Below are positions 40,065 through 54,516 of a stretch of 64,000 bases of DNA, piece by piece (the stretch's first letter is position 1; each line of letters begins with the position of its first letter). This stretch comes from Malurus cyaneus samueli (lineage: Eukaryota > Chordata > Aves > Passeriformes > Maluridae), in assembly GCA_009741485.1 (NCBI GenBank), contig CM019216.1:54292918-54356917 (forward strand), given 5' to 3'. Position numbers and translations under genes: made by a program. The notes under the pieces were generated by a model. It was given only the letters and a program-made list of their open reading frames with translations, did not search any database and was not told the origin of the DNA.

Positions 40065-43000
40065 AACACTTCTATATCACCCAATACTTTTATATTTAAT
40101 GAAAATTTGGTATTGTTAATACGGACCTTTACCACGTTTTGTGTATATCTCTAGATCTCTCTGATCATTCTGTTGCAGACATCCTCTCTGATTTGAACAT
40201 CGTATTCATTTTTAGCATTCAGCTTATCCTGATTCTAACAGATTCTTTCTGTCAAGGATCCTTGGTATAGGTAGACATTTGTATACATCTGTTCGTAAAG
40301 CTTAGGTTACACCAAATTTTATTATACAACTTCTCCAGCTTTTGGCCTTTAGAAAAATAGTCTTGTCTTGTTACTATCTATTTGAAGTGTCATAAAAATA
40401 AGATTTCAGCTTTGCTTTCTGAACAAATGTTATCTCCCAGCTCTCTCCTCCTACTTGGGTCATATTACACATATGCTTGTCTTGTCTCTGAAGATCTTTT
40501 AGTGTCTTTTCTGATTCCGTGAGAGTCAACCAGTTACATTTTCAAATAAATACTTCATTAACTTTCCTTTGCAGCAATTCACACTAGGAAGAGTCCTTGA
40601 AAATATCTGTAAAGCAGACCTTAGTTATTAATTCTCTGCTCCTTTTAAAATTTTTTCTTTGCCTGTAAGAAAATAATTGCACAACAATTAAGTTGCCAAT
40701 ATGTGTAGAGTTCTGTCTTCTGTATGCCTGAATATCATCATATTATCTCTTTTTTTTTTTGTTCCCTGTCTGCATTGTGATTAGACAATATGTTTTGTGA
40801 GATAATGCACCCTTTCTTATTCTGTTAATGCATTACCCAAACACTTGAATCTTGGTTCAAAATCAGGAATTTTAGCAGTCTGCCAGTTACATGTAACTGG
40901 TAGATTTTTACAGTGTAAAACTGATGCTATTAAAAAAGCTCAAATGACAATATAGATTAGAAAAAGAGACTCAATCATGAAGTACAATGGCACACTCACA
41001 GTGCTTGCAATTAATGTACACTACCTAATAAAATCAAAGAATAAATTAAAATTTTATATTCTGGTTTTGAAAATTAGTATATTGTATAAGGCAAATTTGG
41101 GAGTCAAGGCTTAGGTTTCTAGTGGGACAAACCAGATGTTTCCTGTCTGGAGGATTCCCAAAAAATAGGCTTTAAAAATGTCAGTAGACCAGGGTTGAAA
41201 TTTGTCAGGCTTGATAGTGGGCTGTTTATAATTCTGAAGAAAATGTAATGTTTCTCCATGAATAAGAAAGCAATATTTTATTATATTTTTAAAGGATTTG
41301 TTGCATTCACATACCATTCTGATAACAAGTTACTCAAAGGCTTGAAGCATAATTGTAAAGGAACTCTTATAGCTGGACTGCTGAATCTCACTTAAAACAT
41401 TATGAGTATCAGCAAAATGAGAAATGGAGTGCTGCATTTTAGGAAGGAAGCCTGGTGACCACAGCAAAGAAACCGATGGGATGCCATCTAAAGGACATGA
41501 TTGGCTGAAGTGTGAATTAATTTCACATAGTGATAAAGTCACCATGTATTTTATAAGAGGAAGCCATGAATACATTGAAATCCTTCAAGAAATTAACAAG
41601 CAAGTAGATGGGGGACACTTGATGGGTCTTCAAAAAGTATTGAAAAAGTCCCAAATTTTACATAGAAACATGTGAACTAATAAAATAATAATTCTGACCT
41701 TTCTAAACTGCATTCTGAGTTGATCTTTCCATCTCACTGTTACCAGCAATTAGCTTTATAGAACCAGCAGTTTTTTGTTTGCCAGAAGTCAAAAAGTAAA
41801 GAGACTGCAGCTTTCTTTCCCCTCAAGAATCTTTACAACAGGAAATAGAAATAATACAGATCATTGTCATCCCTCTGTTTAATTCTGTGCTTCATCTGTG
41901 CATGGAAAACTGCCTTTCTGATTTCCTTGTCTTGACAGTAAATGGAAAGAACATAAGAGTTACCCAGAGGTGTTGCATAGGCAATTAAATAGAGATATGA
42001 GCTTTGCTACAAAGAATAACTAAATGGACTGACTTCTTTGCCTGTGATGCTCATTAAAAGAAGGGGAACAAAGTAAAGATGATAGGAGTTGTATAAAGTC
42101 ATGAGCATGTTGAGAAGACGTGTGGTAATCCACAAGTTATTATCTCTTCCAGCCCAGCACTACAGGTAGTCACTTGAGACCTGCAAATCCAAATGCCTGT
42201 GTGCTTAACCCACAGCTAAATATACCTTTGAAATGAGACAGTATGGCTGTCTTCATGTTATTTCCTGCTGCTATTTTCTTATCATGATTGTAAAAAAAAA
42301 ATCTCACAGCAAAAAATCTGTCTAGGGACTTAAAAAATTTCTGTTCAATGTAGTCAGTATTTCCATGTTTCTATCAGGTTTTTTCCTTCTTTTTATGGAG
42401 AAAGCTAGTCTGTTTTTCAGGGTTGCTTTTAATTTGGAAACTTACTCACTTCCTCTTCCAATGTTTGAGGAAGATTTTTCATTCTCTCTACATAAATTGA
42501 AGAATTGAAGAATTCTACTAACTTTTGTGTTGAGCAATGACAGGAGGCTGTGGATCTCTTAAAACTGCAACTAATAAAAATAGCAAAAAGACTTACAGCA
42601 TTCACTGTGTGTCAGGGTAGCTGAATAATTTGCTGCTTTCATGGCTCTTTTTCTAAACTTTTGTCACTATCTGAAAAGAATATTTTAAATTATTTATGCA
42701 CATATTTTGATAGACAGAATATTAGATACAGTAGAAGATCACCAAGATGAAATCTGAGTGTTTTTCTAGTCCTTCAACTTGTAAAATCTGCCAAATACCT
42801 GAGGACATGACACTTGTCTGTTACTTGAGTAAATGCACAACATTTCATTTGGCACTGTGTAATTGTGGATGCATTAAGTACCATTGATTTATTGGAAAAA
42901 CGGAAGCAAAGTGATCACAAAGTGATCACAACGGAAACAAAGTGCTTGATTCAGAATGCTTTCTTAGTGAACTTATGCTTGGATTTTTTTCAAAGGGCAA

Positions 43001-43657
43001 AAGTCCATAGGCAACTAGTATATCCAAATTTGCCAGTCAAAATGGATTTGAAAAGCAATTGTATATTTAATTTTCATCAAGTCTTTAATAGCAATAGATT
43101 CTATCCAGAAAACTCAGCTCAAAAAATCATCTTTTCATTAGGCCACTTACTTGATAGAGCTGAAAGGATTAACTTGTGGAGCACTAAGAAATCCCTTGAA
43201 ATAATTATATTTCTCTTTCATCTTTCACTTTATGGTTGAATTTTGAGAGGTAACATTATACTGAAGACCACAAAGAATGAAAAAAAAATACAAGAGAAGG
43301 AAATATAAAACTTAAAATAATGACAATTTAATGTCTATTCATTGTGAACCAGTCTTTATTGTCTCTTTGAGCAAAATTCAAAGACTACCCAATTCGGTAA
43401 CTCAATTTATATGTAAAAACAGAAAGATCTTTCCAGAGTCTGGGGAAGTGCTCAAAGTGATGAATTCTTAAAAAAAAGAAAAAAAACTCATTATGATGAA
43501 AAAACTCTCATTATGTTCTTCACATCTTCACAGTTTTCAGCTGATAGAGTCCCTGGGGGAGTTGTAGGCACAAGAAAGAAGTTTCCAGTGAAAACGAAAT
43601 AATGCCAGATTCCAGACAGTCCCTATACAAATTATAGATTACTTGATCATCTAGTAA

Positions 43658-43675
43658 CTGACCTTGCAAGGTCAG
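43658..43675. promoter_or_regulatory. perfect 18-bp palindrome with everted AGGTCA half-sites
   Basis: The sequence is CTGACCTTGCAAGGTCAG, its own reverse complement. It contains TGACCT and AGGTCA separated by four bases, so two nuclear-receptor half-sites point outward. Each strand also reads GCAAGGTCA, close to extended half-sites bound by monomeric orphan receptors of the NR5A/ERR type, but not exact. Binding is unproven. It is not a classical estrogen response element, which would be inverted with a 3-bp spacer. Confidence 0.45.
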
Positions 43676-44597
43676 GCTGCTGTTCTAGGTTACGTTATTG
43701 TGATGCTCATTAATTAAAAAATCAAGCTTTCTTTGCATTTTTTATATGAAGAGGATTTTTAAATACTTTTTGGCTTTTGGTGATTCATACTGAATACAAA
43801 CTAAACTGAAAAACATTCTCCTGTAAACCAAAAAAACTTTTCTCTCTCAGTTATGAAGAGTTTTCATAATAATTTTCTAATCTAAATGTCTCAAATGTGA
43901 CCAAAAAATTATCAGCTTTCTTAGAACTATTATAACATCATTTTAGAGATTTTTTTTTCCTACCTGGCATATTTGTGGATCTGTTTAACATTATATTTTA
44001 CAAAGATAAAAATCTTTTAAAGATGTCAAGTAGCTTATTGTGTCTATGTTTCAGACCTGACTGACCATTGTTGAAATGCACAGTGCACTGCTCCTACCCA
44101 GTCTGCCCAGGTGGATGATCCTCTGGTCATCCACTCAGGAAAGACACTTTTTTGGCTACCTGGCTCTGAGGGCAAGGGCCAAGCACTGAGAGCCCAGGTG
44201 GTCCCGCCCATGGGGCAGCTGAGGAGAAAGGGCTTGGGACAGAACAGACAGATCCTGCAGGGCAACAGCTGGTGTCAATGGCAGGGATTCAACTTTTTTT
44301 AATCATGGAACCTGCTCTGAGGATCAAGGATGTTTAGAAGAGAGGAGATCAATGCCATTAAGTGGGGCACAAGCATGATTTCCCCACGCTGGGCAACCTG
44401 GTGAGGGAGCTTTAAATCAGGAAGAAGTAGACAAGAAAGACGTACTCAACAAAACTTATCAGCGGGGAAATTTCACTAAATTTGTGCATGCACATAAATA
44501 CAGAATTCCCTCCAGGACACAATGGTGGGGGAAACTCCATAAATTTTCTGGGAATTCAGCACCACTGGGTGCCTTCTTAACCAATATTTCTCCCCTC

Positions 44598-44968
44598 CCA
44601 GGCTGCATTAGGAAAAGCTTTAGCAGCACTAGAGGTAGGAGATGATTTCTCACTGCTCTAGCAGTCTGAAGCACATCGGAAGCGCTGTGTCCAGTTCTGA
44701 GCTACCCCGTACAGGACAGACCTGTACCTGCTGGGCTGAGGCCAGTGTAGGGCCACAAAGAATGGACTGGAACATCTCCCATAAGAGGAGAGTCTGAGAA
44801 GACTCCAGTCTGGTAAATATGTGATGGAGGAGGGAAGTCAAGAAGGCAGGGGAAGATTCTTCTCAGTGACGGGACAAGAGGTTTGGGAGTCTCAATCCTC
44901 AGAGATACTGAAAACCCAACATGATACAGGCCTGAGCAGGGCCACTGAACTAGGTGATTTCCAAAAAA
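44598..44968 (+). mobile_element. CR1 LINE ORF2 C-terminal fragment, sense, diverged
   Basis: Recognisable CR1 ORF2 words follow in order: aggctgcattaggaaaagc, gctgtgtccagttctgagc, gggccacaaagaatggac, tggaacatctcccataagag, then acgggacaagaggtttggg. The first translates to GCIRKSF in the CR1 frame. Stops interrupt it. Divergence is clearly higher than in the intron 7 copy. Confidence 0.8.
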
Positions 44969-46830
44969 TCTACACAATGTCAGCAACTCTAGTGTTCTGG
45001 GACTAACTCTAGGTGAAAATCACTTCAAACCATTTTTTTTTTTAAATCAATAAATGTACTCTTTTATATTTATTGCAAATATTTGTCAGTGATGACTTCT
45101 AGATCTGGAACTTGTTGTATGAATTTCGAATACATTTTAGCCAGCAATTGACCCAAATCTTTGTTCTTAAGCTAATATTGAATAAGAAACAAATGGCTCT
45201 TAGCAGTACCCTTCAGGAAGAGCAGGATGTAATACCAGCCATTGACTCTAGTGTATTAAATTCCCCACGGTGTGTTAAATTGAAAACCAGCGTTCAGGGA
45301 AAAATTGGATGAGCAAAAGATGTTGCTACCTCTAAAGGCTTATGAACAAGTCAATTAAAAAAAACCCCAAATACCCAAACAAAAACCCATCAAAACCACA
45401 CAGAAAATAACACAACAAAACTAGAGAACAAGGCCTGTATATAATTAATTTGTCCCTGTCTGAAACTCTCACCTTCGTGCCCACCTACCACTTACTGGCT
45501 GATTTGTCTGAAGGTACAAGCTTGATTACCATGATCAAAAGAACATTTCCAAATGTTTTGTTTCCAAAACAAAATGCTATTTAACCTCCTGGATACTGAC
45601 AGAACAGTAGGCATTTCTCTTGGTCAGCAGGATTTGCATCTGATACTGTGATTTACTTTACACTTGGTACTTTCTGCTTTGCTTTTTGACTCCTGTTCTT
45701 TGCAGATTGCTGAATTGTTCTAGAGCTTTGGGGTTAGCTTTTTTCAGATTTTAATTTTTTCCTACTTACTTTTCCCTAACCTTTTCCACAATCCCTTGGT
45801 ATTACTGGTTAAATGCAGGATGCTCTGAAGTAAAATTTCTCTGCTGATAACAATTTCCTCATCTTGTAATGACTGATAAAGCACAGTATTGAGAAAGTGT
45901 GGAATCCTCCGTTGTTTAAGTAGCCCTCTAATGCCTGTCTGAGTATTTAAGGCATCCCAATAGATGTTTTTGATTTTGTCTTAATCCTTGCAGATGGAGC
46001 TTTCTTGACATCTCACTTCCTTAAGCTGTTTTAGTGCATTGCTTTACACGGGAGTAGAAAGCTTTTATCAATGTCTGTTAATAGAACTAGTTTATATAGA
46101 ATACATTAATGTATATAAAGATCATCTGTTGTTTGGAAGTCTGTGTACACACTTAGTATTCTGATCCTGGGTCAGAGCACAGGCATTTGAGTTAAGGCTG
46201 TAAATGTCCTCCTGTCTAACTGGGGGTGTGAGTGTTGACCTTGCAGCTCTCTGTCCCCCATTTCTAATCTACCTTTAGGCTTAGGAGCACATCCCGTGCC
46301 AAGCCTTGTATAGAGGCTTTGTCACCAAGTTACCAAGTTCATTTGTGAAAGTGATGTTCCCTCTCTTAGCCTTGTGCATCCCATCTGTTCTTGGCAGTCC
46401 CTCTTCATCAAATGAAGTACCACGATACGAGAGGACAGAGAGATAACAAATAGTCAGACTTTATTTTGATGGGTGCATCTGTGTCACTTTAGCTTTTCCC
46501 TTTGAATGAAAAGTTTGATGAGAACAGCCTTTGGGTCCTCGAGTCCCTGATCCCTTCACCCAAGCACCCTTCACTGTTTTTCACTTGTTTCTGTGCTTCT
46601 GTAGAAGGCATCCCTGGTATCTATCTTTTCCCCAAGACTTTAATAAAATCTATGTTCTTACTCCTACATTCAGTGGAACAGCCCAAGTACTGATACCACT
46701 CTCAGCAGTAGTGTAGGCATTAGAGGGAGGGTAGCCATCATGCTGCTTTTATATGGCACTAATTATCTGGAAAACCACATCCAGCTTTGTGCTGATTATT
46801 ACAGGAAATATATTAATAAACTTCAGTAAA

Positions 46831-47206
46831 TGTAGTGGAGAGCCACCAAGGCCAGACCCCACGCCTTGTGCCTGGGAGAAGTGAATCTGTTCCGCCTGGA
46901 GGAGAAAGGGCTTTTATGTCTGCATAACCTACAGTCTGCAAGTTGGTTATCAAGGCTTTTTATTAAAATGCCTGACAGGAGGCTGAGAAACAGGAATAAT
47001 AAATTGAAGCAGAGGAGGTTTTGACTGGGTACAGGGGAGGAAAAAAGCATGATGATGAAAATAATTAAACTGAGAGAGGTTTCCATCCTTGGAGATTTTC
47101 AAGACCAGTGTTGCATAAAGCTTTGAGTGATCTGACCCTGCTTTGAGGGGGAGGTTGGGCTAAAGTTATCCTGAATTGCCTTCCAGCCTGGATGATGCTG
47201 TGATTC
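46831..47206 (+). mobile_element. CR1 LINE 3' end, sense, diverged
   Basis: The copy opens with tgtagtggagagccaccaag, continues through a 'cgcctggaggagaaagggct' segment, and closes with aggttgggctaaagttatc and a terminal tgctgtgattctct. That is the order expected of the last part of CR1 ORF2 plus the 3' UTR. Several internal differences and indels show an old insertion. Confidence 0.82.
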
Positions 47207-48985
47207 TCTAAACCTACGACAGTTAATGCACATAGTACTTTTATGCTGTTACCTAAGGCCTTTAATTCAAATGGTTTAACTTTCCTAAACATTTCCCAAT
47301 CATCAAGTTTAAAGGATTCTTCTGAAAATAAACTGGGGTGCTTTACAGTAAACAAGCTTTTGTTGTCTTGTTTTCGGTAAACTTAGAGTAGACAAAGACA
47401 ACAGCATGATGGTAGGATAAAGATAATTTTCAAATCTATTGCTTAATTTTTCCTTCAGGAAAATTTTCTAGGCCTTTACTAAATAGGCCTTCCTATCAGC
47501 TGAGCTATAGCTGTGAAGATGTGATGGTATTATCAACTTATGTTAGAAAGTTAGAAGGCAATTCAGGACAACTGGAGATTCAAGTTTCAGAAAGTTTTTG
47601 TTGGTTGACAAAGAAAATAAATGTTGTAGCATAAATGATGAAAGTATTTTAATAGAACCTTGTGTTTCAAAGGTACCTAGCTCCTGCAGCTCCTGCTGAT
47701 GTCAGTGGAGCTGGGTCTGCTTCCTACTTCTGAAAATAACACAGAAATTTCTAGATCATTCCTTGCACACATGAATACCTAAAGCTGAGTGTCTAACTTC
47801 ACCTAAAGTACGTTACATAGAGAGCTACTTTTCTTTTTTTTTCCTTATGTAATAGCCTGCTATTTCACACACAGCAAATAGCAAAGCAAATGAAATTAGT
47901 AGCTATTAAGAATCTTTTAAATTTACAAAATTTTTGTTAATCCTCTAGCATATGAGTTCTGTTGGGAAGGAAGCACGCATGTTGATTTAAACATATGGAG
48001 AATGTGTTGCAGGACTAGGATCTTTTATCCAGAGGTTCTACTTGTCAGCAAGGCAATCATTATTGGAATACTGATTTTATAAACTGCAGTCCATTGAACT
48101 ATTTTTGTAGGAGGTTGGGAATAATTCACACTTGCTATCAAAATGCCTGTCTCAGGAGACACCATAAGTCATGTTAAATGGTCTCATTTTACAAATAACC
48201 TTTTTTTTTTTACTGTAGTCTTAGACATAGAGATTTTGCAATCTGTTCAGACTGTATAATGTTTTGAAAACTGGCTGCAGTAATTTTGTGGGTTCTAGGA
48301 ACCAAACAAATATCTCAGTCAGACGTAAAGGTGTGGGGTTTTTAGAATATGGGTAATTTGTCTTATGAACCATGGAAACTTCATTTTTGCAAACTCCTGA
48401 AATACTAAATTCTTAAACTAACCTTTATCGGGACATTATTTAAGTCAATGCAAAGCTATTAAAGCATTCTAATCCTCAGAGCTAAACTCAAGAAAGAGGA
48501 AATCAATCTCTCTAGTTTTAGGCAAATGTATTGTATCAGAAATATCAGAACTTGTCCTGACTAATTAATTGGTAATATTTGTTTTTCTTCCATAGGATCT
48601 AAATGTTAGCACATAAAAAAATATTTTGAGGTAATAGCAATTCTTCTGTTTGATTTTGAGTTTTTTATTTGACAGTGATTCTATGAAACACTGCCTTAAC
48701 TTTGTTAATTTTATTGATATCTAAACAGAGGAGGAATATACTTGAATCCAGTTCAGTTTTTCAGATATTACATTTTACACTGCACTTGCTCTCATCATCT
48801 CTGGGAACCTAATACTAGAAGTTATCAAAGTTGCTTCTCTTACACAAAATGCTGCAATAGTTTAAACAACAATTTCTTCATCAAAATTTTTTGAAGAAGG
48901 AAAAGTCCCTAAAATTTGCATTGCCAAATGTTGCAGCACGTGACCAGGTGCCTGCCACAGAACAGAAATCCATCTCTGAGCTAAG

Positions 48986-49008
48986 TACTCATGAAAAATT
49001 CATGAGTA
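48986..49008. repeat. perfect inverted repeat, 10-bp arms, 3-bp spacer
   Basis: The arms TACTCATGAA and TTCATGAGTA are exact reverse complements around AAA. The repeat lies in unique sequence of intron 5. Confidence 0.8.
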
Positions 49009-50107
49009 GGAAAAATTCAGCACTTCTCAGGAGTGGTCAGGAGGCAAGTGCCTGGTAGTCCATAGAGACCTGAAGTGAGAAGGAGTGGCCCATCTTCCTT
49101 ATTAAACATTCCTTTCTCCTACGTCCATTCCCAGGGCTGGATCATGTCTTTCTGACAGAAAATTCAGCTAATGTGTGATGTTATAATAGTGGCCACAAAA
49201 CTTGCTTGAGATCCTATGTTTTTAAATATTGCTGTAGTGTTTAACTTAGTGACTGTTTTAAGGGAGTTTCTCTCATTTTGTTTTCTTCATTTTGCACTAC
49301 AAACTAAAATTTCACACAAAAAAACACAATTTTCATTAATTCTTGAACTGCAGGTTAGGTGGGCAAGATGAAAATTAGAGTAGGAATGCCTAGTACCAGT
49401 GAGCAGAATGAGGTGGGTAATTGATGTTACTAACTAACACTTTGAGATTTCCCAAACTTCGGCTTTGTTTAATGCTGCAGTATAAAAAAGTTACTTGATT
49501 TGTGGAGTAAATTGATAGTTTTAATCAGACAAGATCATTTTAATGATACAGACAAGATTTTGGCCTCCTAAGTCCTTTTTGAGCTCATGAATAAGCCTAT
49601 TATTTAAGGATGTATTACATTGACATTAGAAATCGAGAGACGTGTGCTGGAACATTAAAAGTTGCATGGCCAGCAGAAACAAGCACAGATGGTTAGGGAG
49701 GGAGAAATGTAAAGAACTGGGACTATTTCAGTTAAACGGAAAAAAAAGAAAAAAAAGAAGCAATGTAACAGAAGCAGAACACACACTCACAAATAAATCA
49801 AAACATAGTGTTAAACAAATCTTTCCCTCAATATAAAAGTTTGGTTGAGTCAATTGCAAATGTTCCACCACAGTAATGCTTTGGTGTGTATGAGTTCCTG
49901 ATTTTTTTTTTAATATGATACTTAATTGTTTATTTCATGTGGGATACTGAGAACAGTGCTTTTGTAATCACACATATATCAAATGAACATGGAGTAGAAA
50001 GTCATGTGCTTGCTCATGAACTGATGAAATCAAATTGAAAGATAATGGTCCAAGGGGATGAACAGCTCATGCTGCCACCAGGTTAAAACTGTATAACTCC
50101 CCACTGA

Positions 50108-50284
<177 letters not shown>

Positions 50285-52727
50285 TAATCGTGGCCACTTC
50301 TGCATGTGGTGGAATGCAGAAAGGAAAGCCTGCTGTCCTTAGTGGCATTTTCATTTTGAGACAGCAGCAATGGAAATGGGTTTTCAACACAGACAGAGGC
50401 AGGACCACCAGGCAGGGGTGGAAGCGGTCAGACCTCTCTGGTGGTGCAGATGGAGCCCAGCAAATGGATGCAGTGAGGAGCTGTGCTCACTGTGACACGT
50501 TGTGCTCAGCTAATGTGGAGGGTGATCAGAGCAGTGCTTGGAATCAGATGCTGGCAGGACTGAAAACTGTTTACAAGACACTCGAGTAGCTGGAACCACA
50601 CATGAGGCACCCAAAGGCAATGCTTAACCGTGATGCTTAGGGGATGGCAAAATAAAAGGAAATAAGGGGAAAAATGTGGTTGAGTTTATTGTGGTTTAAT
50701 TTATATTAAATTATAGGCATCTAAAACTGATGCAATCACTTTCCAGTTCCTTTATAGTTTTTAGCTGTACATGTCATCCTGAAGTACACTTCAAAAATAG
50801 GTAACTAGATAACAAGTGTAAGTATAGACACAGATATAAATATGTAAGGTTAGCTGATTTGAATTTTACATGAGATAATTGAAACAAGAATATTTAACTT
50901 GAAGCATGTAAAAGAAAATTTCTCTTGCTCACCAGAGGACTCTCTTCTCTTTTGAAAAGAGAAAAAAAACTCCTGACAATTTGTTTTTTATATGCAGAAA
51001 TGAGATTGATGGTGTCCTTTCCTATAAAGGAAATTATAGACATCTAAAATGATGTAGGCAGCAAAGTAAAAAAATTAGATGCAACTCTCTGCTAAGTTGT
51101 TCCCTGGTGAGTAAACATGCCAGAATTTCCCAGAGCTGAGGATTTACCTGCTTGTTCTTCCCTTTTCCTGCTGCATTTGAACTTGTAGATGGTTCCACCC
51201 TCTAGACAAAACAGATGTGGAGGTCTCTGTGTCCTTTTTATCCAGTTGTTTAATAGATCACTTGCCCAAATTGCAGGAAAAAAAAAATTTAGGATATTCA
51301 CATCAAAGGCTAATTCTAAACACAGCAGACTTTATTGATCAGGCACTTTTCTTTATGGAAGCTTGGATGTGGTCTCCTCAAAGTTCAAGCAAAGTTATGT
51401 ATTTATGCAATCTGATATAAAACACTTTATTTATGTTCTGAGATATGAATGTGCTCCAGGTTTTGTTGTGGTTGCCACCAATAGCCAAAAAGTAACATTT
51501 GAGGCAAGTAAGTGGCATATTAGGAATGAAGAGCTATTGTTCTTACCTTGGTTGCCAGGATGTGATAATTGTTGTTACTGTTTGACATTTTGTTTTCCTT
51601 TTATTGCCCTGATAATTATAACAGTATTTCCTAGAGTTAAAAATTCTTCCTGGAAAGTGATGGTCCTCCTGAATTTTAGCTGTTATGTTCAAAGGTAATA
51701 TTGATTTATAAAAATTTTGAATTTCAGTTAGAAAAATTAGAATTGAATGTTTGAACATAACATATTAGATGTTCAAGTTATGAACATGAAGAATATAAGT
51801 CATGCTGTTGAGAACTTTGGTGCCACTGTTGTTTTTAGTATTGATGCAGAAAAATAAATTTCTTATTTAGACAAAGTTTTGCCAGATATCGCCAGCTGTC
51901 CTTCATAAGCGCATTTCAATGTGTTAATGGGATTTTCTTTTGTTTCAAGATTCCCCTAAGGAAAACTTGTAAAAAAATTAAATGCATATATATACATACA
52001 GCAGGTGAAGTCAGTGATAATTTGAGGCACATTTCCTTCTGCATATAAGAGAGATGGGATTACTGAGTGCAACTAGAAGATACAAGATCTTCATTCCTTT
52101 AAGGTTCATATTCAGCAAGTTCCAATCAGTAGTATTCTTCATGGCAGAGGATCAGAGCTGATCTGGTGATCTGATGAATGACCTGATTTTGGCTGTGGTT
52201 CTTCTTTTTACACTGAATGTAAGTTTGTAGCTGCTCAGAAGTCTGGCATTTTTACAGGAGTCTTGATGATGATAGATCAGAGGATGTAGTTGAGCTGAGC
52301 TGGATCATGATGAAAGCAGCCTGTACCATTGTTACACAGATTGTCATGCATTACTCTGCTTTACAGACTGCCCTCGTTGCAGTATTTCTGAGTGCACTGT
52401 CAACTCTCTGTATGGCCACGGAATGTATGTCTGCATCACACATAAAGGTGCATTTCAGTGTTTGTGTTCCCCTAACAAACTAATTTTATAACTAGGTAGC
52501 AGGAATAGAAGTTTCTGACTGTCAGACCCTCTAGATGCTCAAATTAGGAGGCATTAGGCAGCAATACAGAGATAAGTAGCATAATTTGGGGTATGTGTAA
52601 GAGCTGTTTAAGTGTTTGGGGATAGATGCTCTAAAATGTCTTCTGGAGATGCTTTACTTCACAGAGGGTAGGCAACCTCCTTACATGAAGTGTTGGACGG
52701 ATATGAAACTTTATGTGCTCTGAAGCA

Positions 52728-53088
52728 CATGGCTGAGAGAGCTGAGCTGGTTCATCCTGGAAAAGAGAAGGCTGCAGGAGGATCTTACTGCAGACCTCAG
52801 ATAGATGAAACAGGTTTTGGAGAAGCCAGGGCCAGAGCCTCCTCCAAGGTGCAAGAGGAAAGGACACTCTGCAACAGAGACAAACCACAGCAAGGGAGAC
52901 CCTGCCAGATGAACAGAACAAAAACTCTACCCAGTGAGAGGTTTAGCACTGGAACAGGTTGGCCAGAAAGATGGTAGGATCTCAGTCCTTGGAAATACTC
53001 AGAACTCAGCTGGACAAAGCTCTGGGCAGCTTGATCTAACCCTGAAGTTATCACTACTTGAGCACGAGGATGAACTAGATGACCTGCA
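52728..53088 (+). mobile_element. CR1 LINE ORF2 tail, sense, diverged
   Basis: The sequence gctgagagagctgagctgg, then cctggaaaagagaaggctgc, then aggatcttactgcag matches the conserved CR1 ORF2 end. It is followed by cactggaacaggttggccag, ctggacaaagctctgggcag and gatgaactagatgacctgc from the 3' region. The terminal ATTCTATG-type repeat is missing. The copy is 5'-truncated and mutated. Confidence 0.85.
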
Positions 53089-54516
53089 AGCCTACCTTAA
53101 CCTGTTTTCTTTCTATGAGTGCACATGTAAATATTCACAAATGTTCTACTAAAGAAACAGCAGATAAACTCACAATGAATTTTTGGCTTATTATGCTGTC
53201 TGTATTATATATGCATGTGATTAAACCAGCAGAACTCAAAATGATTTTAACAAGTGGTTTAATTAGACAAATAGCAATAATTATGCTACATGTCATTTTG
53301 TTTAAAAGCAGTCTGCATTTGCATTCTAAAGCTTTGTGTGGATTTAATTCAGAGTGTACACAAACATTTCTTTATTAAATCCTTGGACATCTGGTTGTCT
53401 CTTCACAAGGGGTAGTGTTGTTTATTGCTTTTGTTGGATATTTCTGCTTTTGCAACATCTTTCAAGGCTGTTTAATATCTTTACACTCCTTTTCCATGTG
53501 GTTTTGGAAAAAATACAATTTTTTTTTTTAGTTTTGCTCAGTGGAAGGAATGAAAGTTTTGTTTATAAATGAACGTATATGCTCGCACTACTTCCACATT
53601 TTTTCCTGAGATATCAAGGTGCATGTCCATAACAGTAGGGTCATCATTGTGTCCAGCTAAATAACAAACCTGAAGGTGCCCCTCTAAAGCTGCAGCAATA
53701 AATCTTTTGACTAAAAAAGCAAAGTTGTATTTTTGAAAACCACATTCAGCTAAATATTAAAGAGCTGTTTCTTAACATTGGAAAATAAGTATTAAAAACA
53801 TGAAAGGGCAACATAATACCAGATGCTTTACTTTTGAGTGTATCTGAGAAGAGGAACAATGCTATGTGCAAAGCAACAGGCTTTCATTTTGGACATGAAG
53901 ATGTAGGTCACATCTGCCTTAGCAGGCGATTTACCTGATTACTTATCTGGTTAGTCCATAGAGGTGGAAAGATTTGGCAGAATTGATACGTTCTGTAGAC
54001 CCCCTGATACACTGTTCCACATGACTGCTTGCTATCCTGATGTTTTTCGTTTCCTGTTAAATTGTGGTTCTTATATCTTTCCTTATTTCGGGGGCTGGAT
54101 GATTGCAGGATGAATTTCCTCATAACTCAGCCTGTCTTGCTACAGCTTCAGAGCAATTGGGCATGGTGGAAGAAGAGGAAGAGCCTGGGGTATTGTTTTC
54201 TGAGCCTGAACTACAAATGTAAAAATATTTTACACTGGGGTTTATTGTGGCAGCAGAGATGTGGAGGGCATTCTCTTCTACAGTAGTATGCACCAAATAT
54301 GTAATTATATATGGTGGGAGATATAAAATGATATCAATGTGTGCCAAGGGTAGTGCCATGGTAGCACTGCTGTCCCCAGGGCTCCTGTCCTGGTGTGTGT
54401 CATGGGCATGGACCAACAGACCCTGCTTGGTTGCAGGATGGGGCTTTCTCTGTTCTGGCTCCTGTTATGTTTTACAATACTGACCTACAGAAAGAGCTGG
54501 AAAACAACCTGGTAGC

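Noticed and set aside
42865..43239. 124-codon open frame on the + strand in intron 5
   Set aside because: The Lys/Ile/Phe-rich translation is typical of AT-rich non-coding DNA. It also contains a recent 11-bp duplication (AAAGTGATCAC repeated near 42909), which argues against constraint.
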